Below, one piece after another: positions 1 to 9,722 of a stretch of DNA of 64,000 nt. Made by a program: the position numbers and the translations under genes. Below the pieces are notes generated by a model. That model was not told the origin of the DNA. It searched no databases and saw only the letters and a list, made by a program, of their open reading frames with translations. Each line of letters opens with the position of its first letter. Within the stretch, counting starts at the first letter, position 1. The stretch is from Chloracidobacterium sp. Lineage in GTDB: Bacteria > Acidobacteriota > Blastocatellia > Chloracidobacteriales > Chloracidobacteriaceae. The stretch lies in assembly GCA_025057975.1 (NCBI GenBank), contig JANWUV010000009.1, positions 1 through 64,000 on the forward strand. Direction: 5' to 3'.

Positions 1-518
1 CTCTTGTCCCACCACCCGACATCAAAAGGGGTGACAAAGGCGTACCACGAACATGAAAAACCGAGTGGGAAATAAAGCAGGGCGATGCCCGGCGTTACGC
101 CATAGGTCTTAAGCCAGTTGACCGACGGGTAGTGGTACAGTCCGGTATCCCACTGCGTCACGGGTCCGGCCGCAAAGACGGCAAGAACGGCTAGTCCAAG
201 CGCGCCGATGAACCACAGCAACGGCGGAACGGCGGCAAAGTCAACCTTGGGCAACCACGTCCACTCCGGCGTCCGCCGTCGGCGATACAGCCACAGCCCC
301 GCTACGCCCAGCGCCGTCAGCCCCAGCGTCCGCCAAAACGTCAGCGGCATAACGAGCGCCAACGCCAGCCAGGCGTTCGACACGACGACAAAGCCCACCC
401 ATAGCGCCGCCATAATGCGGTCGCCGACGCGCGCAAATGTCCCCGGCGGAATCAGCCCGATCCCGACGGCGTAGGCGACAACCGCCATCAGCGCCCACAG
501 TACGAGCGTCAGCAGCAT
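1..518 (-). CDS. Polytopic membrane protein of polysaccharide locus (LIC_10190-like), 3' end outside window
   Basis: An open frame starts at ATG 518 and runs off the window edge, so only the first 172 codons are visible. The product is very hydrophobic: helices at about residues 1-20, 33-55, 58-72 and 90-115, separated by short Arg-rich loops. The stretch WDTGLYHYPSVNWLKTYG followed by a PGIALLYFPLGF-like segment resembles LIC_10190-type membrane proteins found beside glycosyltransferases. It lies 24 bases after the stop of the upstream GT4 gene in the same operon. A role in glycan assembly or lipid-linked sugar transfer is inferred from context; no reaction is shown by the sequence. Confidence 0.6.
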   Translation of the reverse strand, partial: MLLTLVLWALMAVVAYAVGIGLIPPGTFARVGDRIMAALWVGFVVVSNAWLALALVMPLTFWRTLGLTALGVAGLWLYRRRRTPEWTWLPKVDFAAVPPLLWFIGALGLAVLAVFAAGPVTQWDTGLYHYPSVNWLKTYGVTPGIALLYFPLGFSCSWYAFVTPFDVGWWDK

Positions 519-542
519 TGGTCTTTAGCCTGTCCTTTCCGT

Positions 543-1727
543 TTATTCCGCAAACCGTTCCGCTTGTAGCTCAAACAGGCGCTCCGCCACCCGCTGCGCG
601 TTGACCGCCCACGAATGATCAGCGCGGTAGTCCTCCCAGCGCGGCGTCGGCGGCGTCGCCCGCCATCGCTTCAGACCAGCGACCAGCGCATTGACATCGT
701 TCGGCGCGCACCATACCCCAAGTCCGTAGTCCGCCACCGCCCGCCGCAACGGCCCGTCGCCGCCCGCCGCCAAGCACGGAACGCGGTAATGCGCCGCGAG
801 CGCCAAGACGCCGCTGGCCGAGCGAAACGCGCGCGCGTAGGTCAGCACCATAACATCGGCCGCCGTCAATAGCTCAGCCGTTTCCTCCGGCGCAATGTCC
901 CCAATTCGCCAGCGGCAGCGTGCAGCCAGACCAAGTTCCGCCGCCAACGTCTGGTAATAAGCAACCGGCTTCTGCCCGGCCGACCGTACGTCGCCCGCAA
1001 CCAACAAGTGCGCGTCGGGAAAATCATCCCTTGTCTGCGCCAGCGCCCGCAGAAAGAGGTCGAGGTTTTTGCCGTCGCGGATGTTGCCGAACGCCAGAAA
1101 CAACGTCGCCGATTCGGGGATGCCCAACGCCCGCCGCGTTTCACTGCGCGACCGAGCCGGCGCGGGATAATCGTAAACGCCGTGCGGTACGACCGTGACG
1201 CGCGCCACGAACGCTTGCCCGCCCGTGTCAAGCGTCGTCGCTTCGTGGACAAACACTTCCCGGAGCGGCGCATAGGCCGCCGCCACCGACCACCGATGCC
1301 ACCAGCGCGGGCCGACGATGTAATCCCGAACCGGATCGTGAACGACCGCGCCAAACACAACGCCTTCACGCGCCAACTTGCACAGCCACGGCGACCACAC
1401 CGGTGCAAGGTACTCGCCAAATGACCCAATGAGAACCTGCTGAAAACCTTCGCGCCGAATGCAGGCCGCCAGTCGCCGGTAGTTCGTCAGCTTCACGTAG
1501 GCGAATCGCGTCGCCCGTTGCGCGCGCGTCGGCAAGGGTTGCGCCGGACGCAGCTCAAGGAGTTCCGGCCGGCGGTGATAGCGCGCGTCGGGACGTAGGG
1601 GATAGTTCGGCGTCGTCAGCAGATGCACCTCAATGCCGAGATCCGCCAGCGCGTTCGATTGCGCATGGGCGTAGTCGGCCGCGCCGCCGTAGCTTTCTTC
1701 AACAAAGTGCAGCAACCGGCGCGTCAT
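543..1727 (-). CDS. Glycosyltransferase family 4 (GT-B fold)
   Basis: 394 residues, the normal size for GT4. The N-terminal domain opens with RRLLHFVEESYGGAADY, the usual glycine-rich acceptor-side start. The C-terminal donor domain begins near residue 205 (FLAFGNIRDGKNLDLFLRAL) and includes the late segment AADVMVLTYARAFRSASGVLALA, which corresponds to the nucleotide-sugar binding E/ExxG region although the classic EAxxxG is degenerate. It should be a cytoplasmic retaining transferase adding a sugar to a lipid-linked glycan. Start ATG 1727 lies 7 bases after the SASA esterase stop. Donor and acceptor cannot be read from the sequence. Confidence 0.85.
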   Translation of the reverse strand: MTRRLLHFVEESYGGAADYAHAQSNALADLGIEVHLLTTPNYPLRPDARYHRRPELLELRPAQPLPTRAQRATRFAYVKLTNYRRLAACIRREGFQQVLIGSFGEYLAPVWSPWLCKLAREGVVFGAVVHDPVRDYIVGPRWWHRWSVAAAYAPLREVFVHEATTLDTGGQAFVARVTVVPHGVYDYPAPARSRSETRRALGIPESATLFLAFGNIRDGKNLDLFLRALAQTRDDFPDAHLLVAGDVRSAGQKPVAYYQTLAAELGLAARCRWRIGDIAPEETAELLTAADVMVLTYARAFRSASGVLALAAHYRVPCLAAGGDGPLRRAVADYGLGVWCAPNDVNALVAGLKRWRATPPTPRWEDYRADHSWAVNAQRVAERLFELQAERFAE

Positions 1728-1734
1728 GCGGGCG

Positions 1735-2841
1735 TCATGGCTCCGGGGGCAGGCGGAAAATTTCCGTCAGAATCGCCTGCGTCCAGCGTTGCGCGGCAGC
1801 GCGCGTACCGGCTTCGTTGAAGTGTACGCCGTCGGCTTGCCGCATATCGAGTTCAAGCTCGTCGGTGTCGGGACCTAGCCGCGCGAGGCCGCTTTCGCAG
1901 ACGCGGCGCTGTCCGGCGCGTGGGCCGTCGTAGCGCCGCCCGTCCTTGAACGACACCTGCGCGACCAACCAAGGCGGCGCGTCGCCGCCGGCCGCCTGCC
2001 GCGCCGCTTGGATGATGGCGCTGAGGTGCGCGGCGTACTCGTCCGCCGACATACCGGAATCGCTTTCGCCCTGATGCCATAAAACAGCCCGCGCGCCCTG
2101 CGGTTGGAGTCGGCGCAAGGTCGCGGCAAGGCGCGCAAAATTCGGCGTCCCCGGCAGCCACTCTCGAACGCTGCTGCCGCCTACAGCGAGGTTAATGAAG
2201 CCCGTCGGCGCGTTCAGGCGTTGCGTCAGCGCGTCGCCGACCAGCGGCCACACCGACCCGCCGCCGTTAGCGACCTGCGGATCGGCGCAGAGTTTCCACG
2301 TGATGCGCCCGTCGTCGCCGACTAGCCCGACGCGGACCAGCGGCGAGACGGACGAAAACAGAACGTCACAGCTCCCGGCGGCGTTGGACTGCCCAGCGAC
2401 GATGAACACCTCCCCAACACAGACTTCGCAGGTTTCAACATGGTTGAACGCCTTCAGCGGGCGCGGCTCGCCCACCCGCACGAACAGCCGGTGGCAGCCG
2501 GTCGGGAGCGTCAGCGCCCCCTGAAAACTCGTCCGCGACGCTGCGCCGAGCAATTGCCAGTCGTTTTCGCTGATGACCGGATCAGCGTCGTGGGCGACGG
2601 CGGCTTCCACCGTTCGCGCCAACCAACCAACGCGCCCGACGACCATCATCTGCGCCGCGCCGTCCGCCCGGCGCTGAACGACTTGGCCGGCGGCCGGAAA
2701 AGCGACCGCATGAATCCGCCGGTCGAGGTAAAGCGCCCGCCGCGCGCCGAACCAGTTGCCCCAAACGGCCGCCGCGCCCAGTCCGAGCCCGGCGATCAGT
2801 AGGAGCGCGACAATGACGGTTCCTGCGCGCAGTCGTCTCAC
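1735..2841 (-). CDS. SASA-domain (sialate O-acetylesterase-like) membrane-anchored esterase
   Basis: The start is taken as GTG 2841, because it makes a 4-base GTGA overlap with the stop of the upstream GT2 gene; longer starts would read antisense-like sequence over that gene. The 368-residue product opens with a basic stretch and one hydrophobic helix (about residues 8-28), so it is anchored with its catalytic domain outside. The SGNH/SASA signatures are visible: VFIVAGQSNAAG with the nucleophile serine, then INLAVGGSSVREW, then WHQGESD, and near the end DGVHFNEAGT with the Asp/His pair. The family removes O-acetyl groups from sugars, suggesting glycan deacetylation here. The substrate is inferred from the locus only. 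Confidence 0.8.
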   Translation of the reverse strand: MRRLRAGTVIVALLLIAGLGLGAAAVWGNWFGARRALYLDRRIHAVAFPAAGQVVQRRADGAAQMMVVGRVGWLARTVEAAVAHDADPVISENDWQLLGAASRTSFQGALTLPTGCHRLFVRVGEPRPLKAFNHVETCEVCVGEVFIVAGQSNAAGSCDVLFSSVSPLVRVGLVGDDGRITWKLCADPQVANGGGSVWPLVGDALTQRLNAPTGFINLAVGGSSVREWLPGTPNFARLAATLRRLQPQGARAVLWHQGESDSGMSADEYAAHLSAIIQAARQAAGGDAPPWLVAQVSFKDGRRYDGPRAGQRRVCESGLARLGPDTDELELDMRQADGVHFNEAGTRAAAQRWTQAILTEIFRLPPEP

Positions 2842-3899
2842 CACGGCGACACCCCCACTTGCCGCAGGCGCGCGCGGCAGGCTTGGCAACGGCGGCGGCC
2901 GGTCCACCAACCGCGCCAATAACCCCGTACGCCGGCCCACTTGACGGCGTACTCGAACCATATGACGCGCGGCCAGACCCACGCGCCGCCGGCCGCCGCA
3001 TAACGCGCCGCCGCTGGTCGCAGTCGCCACAGCCGCGCGCTGACCAGCATAGCGCCGATGACAAATAGTGAGCCGCCTACGAACGGCCACCGCCCCAGCC
3101 ATAACTCGATGAGTCCGATGCTTAGTCCCAGCAGCGGCGCAGCCGTTTCGGCGATGAGCCGGCCGCCAACCAACAGCCCATGCTTGCGCCAGATGTCGGC
3201 TTCGCCCGCGCCGAAAAAGTTGCGCTCGGCTTCGCGGCGGAAGCGCCGAAGCGTCGCCGGCCGCTCCCAGAAACAGCGCGGCGTCGGTGCAGCGGCGACG
3301 CGCTTTGTCGTCGCATGCAGCAAAAGCGCAAACACCATATCGTCAGCCGCCAGCGTCAGGTCTTCTGGGTAGCCGCCTAGCCGCTCCCACAGCGCCTTGC
3401 GATAGGCGATGGCGCGCGACGAAGCATGTGAATCCGGCCGCGCGCGTAGCGCATAGTCGGCGTGAAAAGCGAATTCGACGCGCGCCCAGTCGTCGTCAGG
3501 AAGGTCTTCGCGCCGGACGGCCCAACTCCCCATCACGGCATCCAGCGTCGGATCATCCAGCAGCGGCCGGACCAGGTCTTCAAGCCAGCGGTCGTCCCAC
3601 CGGCAGCCGACATCAGTGGACACAATCACGTCGTAGCGCGCACGCGCAATCGCCAAGTTGCGTCCGCGCGCCACATTGCAGCCGACTTCCTGTGCGACGA
3701 CCAGTTCGTAATCACGGCGCGGGCGGTACTCCTGTAGGAACGCCCACGTCCCGTCGCGCGAGCCGCCGTCCACGATGATGATTTCGCGCGGGCAGAGCGT
3801 CTGCGCTTCCATGGCTGCGAAAAACGCCTGACAACCGGCGAGGTCGTTGAGCACCGTCGTCACCAGCGACACCGGCGCGTAGCGAGCTTCCGTCGTCAT
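2838..3899 (-). CDS. Glycosyltransferase family 2 with C-terminal membrane helices
   Basis: 353 residues. The GT-A nucleotide-binding start is SLVTTVLNDLAGCQAFF, followed by EIIIVDGGSRDGTW and the metal-binding acidic motif in VIVSTDVGCRW near residue 100. A catalytic-region motif SSRAIAYRKALWERLGGYPEDL follows. The last 100 residues hold two or three hydrophobic segments (RLIAETAAPLLGLSIGLIELW and FVGGSLFVIGAML), consistent with membrane attachment. It starts three bases after the preceding gene's stop and overlaps the next gene by GTGA, so it is co-translated in the polysaccharide operon. The sugar transferred is unknown. Confidence 0.85.
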   Translation of the reverse strand: MTTEARYAPVSLVTTVLNDLAGCQAFFAAMEAQTLCPREIIIVDGGSRDGTWAFLQEYRPRRDYELVVAQEVGCNVARGRNLAIARARYDVIVSTDVGCRWDDRWLEDLVRPLLDDPTLDAVMGSWAVRREDLPDDDWARVEFAFHADYALRARPDSHASSRAIAYRKALWERLGGYPEDLTLAADDMVFALLLHATTKRVAAAPTPRCFWERPATLRRFRREAERNFFGAGEADIWRKHGLLVGGRLIAETAAPLLGLSIGLIELWLGRWPFVGGSLFVIGAMLVSARLWRLRPAAARYAAAGGAWVWPRVIWFEYAVKWAGVRGYWRGWWTGRRRCQACRARLRQVGVSPW

Positions 3900-3902
3900 C
3901 CC

Positions 3903-5039
3903 TCAGTCAAGTCGCCGACAAACAGCAACCCACAGCCGCATATTCGCTGCGACATTGCGGAAATAATCCCGGAGTGCCTCGCCCCACAGGAAGCCCTTTT
4001 GCTCACCTGCCCAAGCTTCAATGCGGTCGGCGAGTTCGAGCGCCGCTGCGCCGTAGTCGTCCGTCGGCGACAGCGGCGTTTCGAGCAGCGGCAGCATGTC
4101 GTCCAGCACAACCATCCCGGCCAGTTCGTTCCACAGGTCAACGTAGGGGTTGTGCGGCGTGCGGCGGTGCTCAACCACCGGCGATCCAAGGCGGACGCGA
4201 TGGCCGACCGCCTCGGCGCACATTTGCACAAAGTAGCCGCTGAAAATGTCCCCGAAGCGGTCAAGCTTCAGCCCGGCGAGCGACACGCCCATCTTGACGT
4301 AGTAATACGCCGGCAGCGCCGCCCGGAGAATCGCCGTGTTCTGCGTGTTGATGGGCGAGCGAACGCCGCGCCCCAGCAGGTAGCTCTCCGCAAAAGCTTC
4401 ACTTGCCGCGCAGCGCGTCACAAGGCGCGTCGCAGCGTCCACGTCGGGATCGCCCGACCACAGCCCGGCGTTGACGGCGACGCGCCCGGTTTCGGCTTCA
4501 TCCGTGACGGCGCTGCAATCGAGCGTCCGACGCGGGTAGGGAAAGCCGCGCGGATAGACCGTCTTGCCGCCGCCCAGCGGCGGACACGCGACCGTCATCA
4601 TCGAGCAGATGTTGAACCAGCCGTTGCAGCCGATCGCCACGCGGAGCGTTGCGTCGCGCCCGACGACGGCGTGTTCGCCGAGAAAATCCCAGTCATCTTT
4701 TGGGTAGTTGTCATCGTCAATGCTGATGATGGGGTCGCAGCCGTCGCGGTAGGCCATCAAAAAGCCGACGTTACGCCGGTTGTCGCTGCGCCACGGGATT
4801 TCAGCAGCGAGTTCAGGGAAGTCGGCGAGAAAAGCCCGCTGGTCGTCAGGTGCAAGAAACAGCCACGGCAGTCCGCGTTGGGCGTAGGCGCGCACCCGTT
4901 CAGCACAGGCGTCCGGCGTTGTTAGGTCGCCGACAACGTAAAACCGTACATCCTCAAGGCGGCCGCGCCGCCGGAAGTGCTCGTAGTAAGCGTCAATAAA
5001 CGCGCCGTCGTAAATCGTGGTGACGACGATGCCGAACAT
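3903..5039 (-). CDS. Reversibly-glycosylated-polypeptide-like (RGP/STELLO-type) glycosyltransferase-like protein
   Basis: The start is set at ATG 5039 (MFGIVVTTIYDGAF), because the frame upstream lies inside the previous membrane-protein gene. 378 residues. The recognisable core is NVGFLMAYRDGCDPIISIDDDNYP at about residues 95-120, where the DDDN acidic cluster resembles the DDD/DxD metal site of plant reversibly glycosylated polypeptides and related UDP-sugar binding proteins. Cys-Met-rich GCNGWFNICSMM follows. No signal peptide or membrane helix is seen. In a glycan operon it may be a transferase or a UDP-sugar mutase-like protein. The family assignment is moderate and the reaction is unproven. 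Confidence 0.55.
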   Translation of the reverse strand: MFGIVVTTIYDGAFIDAYYEHFRRRGRLEDVRFYVVGDLTTPDACAERVRAYAQRGLPWLFLAPDDQRAFLADFPELAAEIPWRSDNRRNVGFLMAYRDGCDPIISIDDDNYPKDDWDFLGEHAVVGRDATLRVAIGCNGWFNICSMMTVACPPLGGGKTVYPRGFPYPRRTLDCSAVTDEAETGRVAVNAGLWSGDPDVDAATRLVTRCAASEAFAESYLLGRGVRSPINTQNTAILRAALPAYYYVKMGVSLAGLKLDRFGDIFSGYFVQMCAEAVGHRVRLGSPVVEHRRTPHNPYVDLWNELAGMVVLDDMLPLLETPLSPTDDYGAAALELADRIEAWAGEQKGFLWGEALRDYFRNVAANMRLWVAVCRRLD

Positions 5040-6966
5040 GATTTTGGCTGTCCTCTGATGGCATGAAAGTGACTCGGCGAAGACGCCACGATAGCCGTTC
5101 ACCCTTGGGACGTAAACCGAGTTGTTCGGCCGGTACGGCGGCGTCGGCGACAAGCTGGACCTCAACGGCTTGGCGCGGCGCAATAGCCGGTATGTTGGCT
5201 TCCCACTGAAGCGGCTCACCCGGCCGAAGCGTTTGCTTGTGGAGCGTTCGACCATCCGCCAGACAGCGGATCGTCACCGGCGCGGGCGCTTCCGACGGGA
5301 GTTCGCCTTCAATGCGCAGGCTGCCCGGCTGGTGAACAAGCAGCGTCAGTTCGGGGCCGGCCCAGTCGTCCGTCCGCCACAGACCACCGTTGAGCGCAAA
5401 ACGTACAGGCGGGGCGGCGTCCAGCCGGTAGAGCGCATGTTCCATGACGACCGTTCGCCCAAGGTCGCGTCCCGGCACGAAATTGGGCATACGGAAGTTG
5501 TATTCGCCCACGGGCGTGAGACGCCAGCCAAGCGCCTGCAAACGGGGCAACAGCCGCGCCGTCGCGCAATCTTGAAATAGCCGGACATGCTTCCCGAAGG
5601 CGTGTTCATAGCGTCGCAGAGCAAGGTAGTCGCCCTGTGTCGGCGGGCGTAAGTCTTGGTTGGCGGGATCGCCGGCCAGCGCAAACGCGCCCGCGCCGGC
5701 GAGTGCGCCAAGCTGCGGACCGCCCAGCATTTTGACTTGGTTGTTTGCTTCAATTGGAACTTCAGCCTCCGCCACCTGTTCAGGGAAGAACAGCCGCGAA
5801 CCCGGCTCGCCCTGCCGAGCGTAGGTTTCAACGAACATCCCAAAGCCGCGCCAACAGGCGCGTTGTAGCCGCGCCGTCTGTGCAAAGCCGATGACGTTGA
5901 GCAGAAGCCACACAACGCCAACGACCGCCGCCGCTGTACGTTGCGGTTGGGACAGGCGCGTGAAGGCATCGGCGACCAGTATCAGTGCCGCCAGCCAGCA
6001 GGCATTGACCGGAATCAGGAAGTAGCCGCACGGCCATTTCCAGACGATCAGCAGCGCCAGCGCCGCCGTCCCCGAAAGAAACGCCGTCGCCGCCAGCAGC
6101 CAGCCGGCGTCGCGCCGCCGCGCTTTGTCCCGCTCCAGCGCCAACCCGACCATGACGGCCGCGCCGAGTAGGAACAGCTCAGAGTATTTTGTCAGGTACG
6201 TGTAGCCATTGAAGGCCATGCTGCGCAGCGACACGTCGGCCAACGTCAGGCGGTACACCGTCGGCTGAATGAGGTACTTCGACGGTAGCCAGTACGCGCC
6301 GACGAACACGGCGAACGCCGCCGCCGTCCACCAGAGAAGTCCGCGCCGTCGCCAGCTTCCCGCGACATAGCCGGACAAACCGATCAGGCACAACGTACCG
6401 AGCGCCACCAAGCCGCTTTCCTTGGACAACAGAGCCGCGGCCGCGCAGAAGCTTGCCGCACCAAGCCACAACGTCGCCCGCTGCGGTTGCTGGACGGCCT
6501 TGACGCCGAAGGTCAGCGCCCCCAACAGCCCCAGCGCTGACAACCAATCAGGCTTGTGCAAGGTGTAAACATTCTCCGCCAGTGGTGACTGGATCAAGAA
6601 CAGCGCCGGCAGAAGTGAGACAAGCAGTGTTCGCTTTTCCGTACGGCGGGTGAGCAGCTCAAGGAAAAGCACGAACGCCAACGTCAGTCCGGCTTGCAGG
6701 AGGTGATGCGCCGTTCGTGAGAGACCGAAAAGATGGAAGGCGAACGCCTGATAGAGCCAGTACGCCGGGCGGTAACGCTCGCCATCATTCCGGGCCAGGA
6801 GAATGTCCGTCAAACCGTAGTCTTTCGTGAGGACCCAGACGCGATGCTCATCCAGCAACGACCAGTGACGAGGTAAAGCGGAAGGCAGGATCAACAGGCA
6901 AAAAATTGGAACAGCGAGGAAAAGAGCAGAATGACTCGTGTCCCGATTGTTGTCCGGTGGATTCAT
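4993..6966 (-). CDS. Large polytopic membrane protein, GT39/GT-C-like
   Basis: ATG 6966 overlaps the upstream methyltransferase stop by ATGA, favouring this start. 657 residues: one signal-anchor helix (about 15-32), then an extracytoplasmic loop with DEHRVWVLTKDYG and RPAYWLYQAFAFHLFG, about ten further helices up to residue 385, and a C-terminal soluble domain of roughly 270 residues. The early acidic loop plus many helices recalls GT-C transferases of the dolichyl-phosphate-mannose-using type, but no decisive catalytic motif is evident. The last 15 codons (Arg/His-rich) overlap the start of the next gene by 47 bases, an unusually long overlap. A role in transfer or polymerisation on the outer side of the membrane is inferred. 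Confidence 0.6.
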   Translation of the reverse strand: MNPPDNNRDTSHSALFLAVPIFCLLILPSALPRHWSLLDEHRVWVLTKDYGLTDILLARNDGERYRPAYWLYQAFAFHLFGLSRTAHHLLQAGLTLAFVLFLELLTRRTEKRTLLVSLLPALFLIQSPLAENVYTLHKPDWLSALGLLGALTFGVKAVQQPQRATLWLGAASFCAAAALLSKESGLVALGTLCLIGLSGYVAGSWRRRGLLWWTAAAFAVFVGAYWLPSKYLIQPTVYRLTLADVSLRSMAFNGYTYLTKYSELFLLGAAVMVGLALERDKARRRDAGWLLAATAFLSGTAALALLIVWKWPCGYFLIPVNACWLAALILVADAFTRLSQPQRTAAAVVGVVWLLLNVIGFAQTARLQRACWRGFGMFVETYARQGEPGSRLFFPEQVAEAEVPIEANNQVKMLGGPQLGALAGAGAFALAGDPANQDLRPPTQGDYLALRRYEHAFGKHVRLFQDCATARLLPRLQALGWRLTPVGEYNFRMPNFVPGRDLGRTVVMEHALYRLDAAPPVRFALNGGLWRTDDWAGPELTLLVHQPGSLRIEGELPSEAPAPVTIRCLADGRTLHKQTLRPGEPLQWEANIPAIAPRQAVEVQLVADAAVPAEQLGLRPKGERLSWRLRRVTFMPSEDSQNHVRHRRHHDLRRRVY

Positions 6967-7706
6967 GCTTTCTCGGCGACAATCATATATTGACCGCCAA
7001 AAGGAAGTTTGGAAAACCAACGTTCAAACTTCAGCAGTTTTGAAAAACGTGGAGGAACATAGAGAAAGAAAGAAAGTTTTCTGACATGAAATCCAATGCG
7101 GCGAAGCCGTTGAACAGTTGAGAACGGCCACAGCAGAACGGCATCCCGGTCTATTTCCGCCCGCGACACCATGATCTGTGTGACTGGATTGATCGGATTA
7201 TGCTCAAACACATACAAGCGCCCACGAGGGCGAAGTCCGTTGTAGAGCGCCGCAAAGTAGGTTTCCCATTCAGATGGTGGAATATGATGAAAAACACAGA
7301 TCGCGGTGATCAGGTCGAAGTGATCGGGAAGAATTTGAGTAGGTTCGGTGACGTGCCGGAGATTATCGGTTGAGCACACCTGCGGCCACCGCTTGATGGC
7401 TTCATCAAGCATGCCGCGTGAGGCGTCGTAGCCGAACATCGTCCAACGAACCCCGCACGTCTGCAACAGGTGCATAAAGTCGCCCGTGCCACAGCCGAAA
7501 TCAAGATAGCAACAGTCGGGTTGATGTCGCGCATTCGGCTGAGCCTGTTCCAGATCGTCTAGGAATAAATCCGCCTTGACACGCAGGTAAGCCAACGCAT
7601 CACCGGCAAGTAAGCCTTTGATGGGGTCTTCCATGCCTCCGCTGTAGCCGGGCGCAAAGGCGTCAAACGTTGCGGGTCGCGGCGTGGCTTTGTCTGAGTG
7701 GTTCAT
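6963..7706 (-). CDS. Class I SAM-dependent methyltransferase
   Basis: The start is chosen at ATG 7706 (MNHSDKATP); the frame upstream lies in the 3' part of the preceding glycosyltransferase. 247 residues. Motif I is [15 protein letters not shown] (about residue 68), the second acidic strand is [14 protein letters not shown], and the post-motif segment is [14 protein letters not shown], all standard for class I Rossmann methyltransferases. The C-terminus ([22 protein letters not shown]) resembles methyltransferases that act on polyprenyl-linked glycans. It overlaps both neighbours (44 bases upstream, ATGA downstream). It likely methylates a sugar or aglycone of the exported polysaccharide; the target is inferred. 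Confidence 0.8.
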   Translation of the reverse strand: MNHSDKATPRPATFDAFAPGYSGGMEDPIKGLLAGDALAYLRVKADLFLDDLEQAQPNARHQPDCCYLDFGCGTGDFMHLLQTCGVRWTMFGYDASRGMLDEAIKRWPQVCSTDNLRHVTEPTQILPDHFDLITAICVFHHIPPSEWETYFAALYNGLRPRGRLYVFEHNPINPVTQIMVSRAEIDRDAVLLWPFSTVQRLRRIGFHVRKLSFFLYVPPRFSKLLKFERWFSKLPFGGQYMIVAEKA

Positions 7707-8655
7707 GGCTGGTTGATAGGACGCCGCCCACCTCCTGAACGGTGAACAGCGGCCGTCCTTTGACCTCCTCGTAGATGCGTCCGATGTATTCGCCAAGGAT
7801 GCCTAGGCAAATCAGTTGGACAGCGCCGAAGAAGAAGATGGCGGCGGTGATAATGGCGTAGCCGACCAACGTGGGCGACGGGTAGTAAATCCGCCAGTAA
7901 ATGACGAGCGCCACCATCAGCATAGCCAAACCGGCGGCGCTGAGTCCGAAGTACGTGGCCAACCGCAGCGGGGCGCGGGACAGCGACACAATGCCGTTGA
8001 CGGCGAGAGCAAAAGATTTGCGAAAAGTGTACTTGACTTCGCCGGCGAATCGCGGCTCGCGGTCGTACGCCACTTCCGTTTGCCGGAAACCAACCCACGC
8101 GCGCAGCCCGCGTAAGTATCGGTTACGTTCTGGCATAGCATTGAGAATGTCAACCACCCGCCGATCCATCAGGCAAAAGTCACCGGTGTCGGGGGGAATG
8201 TCCACTTCCGCCAAAATGCGGATGACGCGGTAGAACCAGTAGGCGAGAAACCGCTTAAGCCAGCGTTCCTGTTTGCGGCGCCGGCGGCGGGCGTAAACAA
8301 TGTGATAGCCTTCCCGCCACTTTTGCAGCATAGCGGCGATCACTTCTGGCGGGTCCTGCAAATCGGCGTCCATGACAATGACGGCTTGGCCGCTGGTGTA
8401 GTACAAACCGGCCGTCACGGCAATCTGGTGGCCAAAGTTTCGCGCCAGACTAACGTACCGAAAGCGCGCGTCTCTGGTGTGAATGTCCCGCATGATCTCC
8501 AAAGAACGATCCCGGCTGCCGTCGTCAACAAAAATCACTTCACTGTTTGGCGACAGCTGATTCAGGATGGCTTCCATTCTGCGGTGAATTTCCGGCAGGT
8601 TTTCCTCTTCATTATAGACCGGAATCACAACGGAACATTCGGGACGAACAGACAC
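7663..8655 (-). CDS. GtrB/DPM1-type family 2 glycosyltransferase with two C-terminal TM helices
   Basis: 330 residues. The start [23 protein letters not shown] is followed by [17 protein letters not shown], then [15 protein letters not shown] (DxD metal site, about residue 95) and a [11 protein letters not shown] acceptor-loop motif. Two strong helices lie at about 230-255 and 265-290, then [18 protein letters not shown], the signature C-terminus of GtrB/ArnC-like enzymes. These enzymes load a sugar from a nucleotide donor onto undecaprenyl phosphate at the inner face of the membrane. Polyprenyl-phosphate-sugar made here could feed the GT-C-like protein two genes downstream. Substrate identity is not visible. 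Confidence 0.9.
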   Translation of the reverse strand: MSVRPECSVVIPVYNEEENLPEIHRRMEAILNQLSPNSEVIFVDDGSRDRSLEIMRDIHTRDARFRYVSLARNFGHQIAVTAGLYYTSGQAVIVMDADLQDPPEVIAAMLQKWREGYHIVYARRRRRKQERWLKRFLAYWFYRVIRILAEVDIPPDTGDFCLMDRRVVDILNAMPERNRYLRGLRAWVGFRQTEVAYDREPRFAGEVKYTFRKSFALAVNGIVSLSRAPLRLATYFGLSAAGLAMLMVALVIYWRIYYPSPTLVGYAIITAAIFFFGAVQLICLGILGEYIGRIYEEVKGRPLFTVQEVGGVLSTSHEPLRQSHAATRNV

Positions 8656-8691
8656 GTCTTTTTCAGCTCGCTTCCAACAGGGTCATAGGCG

Positions 8692-9657
8692 TCATGCAGG
8701 CGCAAAGCGGCGTATCAGGGATGATATGTGGATATACCGTTTGAGTCCCATCCACCGACGCAGGCCCATAGCGAAAGTGGAAGCCCCGGCTAGGGAAAAG
8801 TATTGCTCCAGCCAGTGCTCGGCTTGTTCGAGCGCCGTTTGCGCCGTTGTCGGGTCGCCGACGCGCCGGGCTTGTTCGTACACGCTTGAATAAACGCGCA
8901 TCAGGGCGGCGGCTTGGCCGGGCGTCGGTTGGCGTTCCTGCTCGGCGAGCCACCGTAAGTTGTAGGTCGCCGCCAAGTCAAACTCCCGCAGCCGGCGAGC
9001 CGGGTCGTCAAACCGGTTGCGCGCCGTCGGCGTTTGCATCCGGTAGAACGCACCGGTCGCCGGACTAAAGACAACGGTACAGGTCATGACCAGTCGAAAC
9101 CAGAAGACGGCGTCCTCATTGGAAAGATGGTCGAGTTCTTCCGGCCAGAGATAATCGGCCGTGAGCTTTTCACGTTTGATGATGGCCGCGTGAACCGCCC
9201 ACGGGGGGAAGGCTACGGCAAGGTCGCGGAGGGCGGCAATCCCTTTGCCATAGCCCGCCGGACGCTGGACGACGACTTGGTGGGGGCGGTCGGCGCGATA
9301 TTCCCGCCAGCCGCCCGCGACGATCATCGCTTCGGGATGCCGTGCGGCTGTAGCCAGTTGTTGTTCGAGTTGGTCGGGCGCGAGCTGGTCGTCGGCGTCG
9401 AGGAACTGCACCCACTCGCCCTGCGCCAGCCCGACGCCGTAGTTGCGCGCCGCGCCGGGTCCCCGCCGTGGGGAAACGACGACGCGCAAGCGTGGGTCGT
9501 CAAAGGCGCGCGCCAAGTCCGCGCCGCCGTCCGTTGAGCCGTTGTCCACAATGAGCATTTCCCAGTCCGCGTACGTTTGCGCCAGCACGCTGCGGATGGT
9601 CTCCGCCACGTAGGCGGCCTTGTTGTAGAGCGGTACGACGATGGAAACGGCGGGCAA
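8692..9657 (-). CDS. Glycosyltransferase family 2
   Basis: 321 residues. It shows the GT-A start VSIVVPLYNKAAYVAETI, MLIVDNGSTDGGADLA, then GPGAARNYGVGLAQGEWVQFLDADDQLAP with the DADD metal-binding motif at about residue 90, and later SNEDAVFWFRLV, the usual catalytic-base region. It is soluble with no membrane helix. It sits 65 bases after the upstream GT4 gene and 36 before the GtrB-like gene, so these three appear co-transcribed but not overlapping. It is expected to add one sugar residue in the cytoplasm; linkage and donor are unknown. Confidence 0.87.
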   Translation of the reverse strand: MPAVSIVVPLYNKAAYVAETIRSVLAQTYADWEMLIVDNGSTDGGADLARAFDDPRLRVVVSPRRGPGAARNYGVGLAQGEWVQFLDADDQLAPDQLEQQLATAARHPEAMIVAGGWREYRADRPHQVVVQRPAGYGKGIAALRDLAVAFPPWAVHAAIIKREKLTADYLWPEELDHLSNEDAVFWFRLVMTCTVVFSPATGAFYRMQTPTARNRFDDPARRLREFDLAATYNLRWLAEQERQPTPGQAAALMRVYSSVYEQARRVGDPTTAQTALEQAEHWLEQYFSLAGASTFAMGLRRWMGLKRYIHISSLIRRFAPA

Positions 9658-9722
9658 GGCGAGTGGCTCGGCGCTCTGGCTTCGACGAATCGGTTACGGT
9701 GTGGTGAGACGGACGGCGCCGC

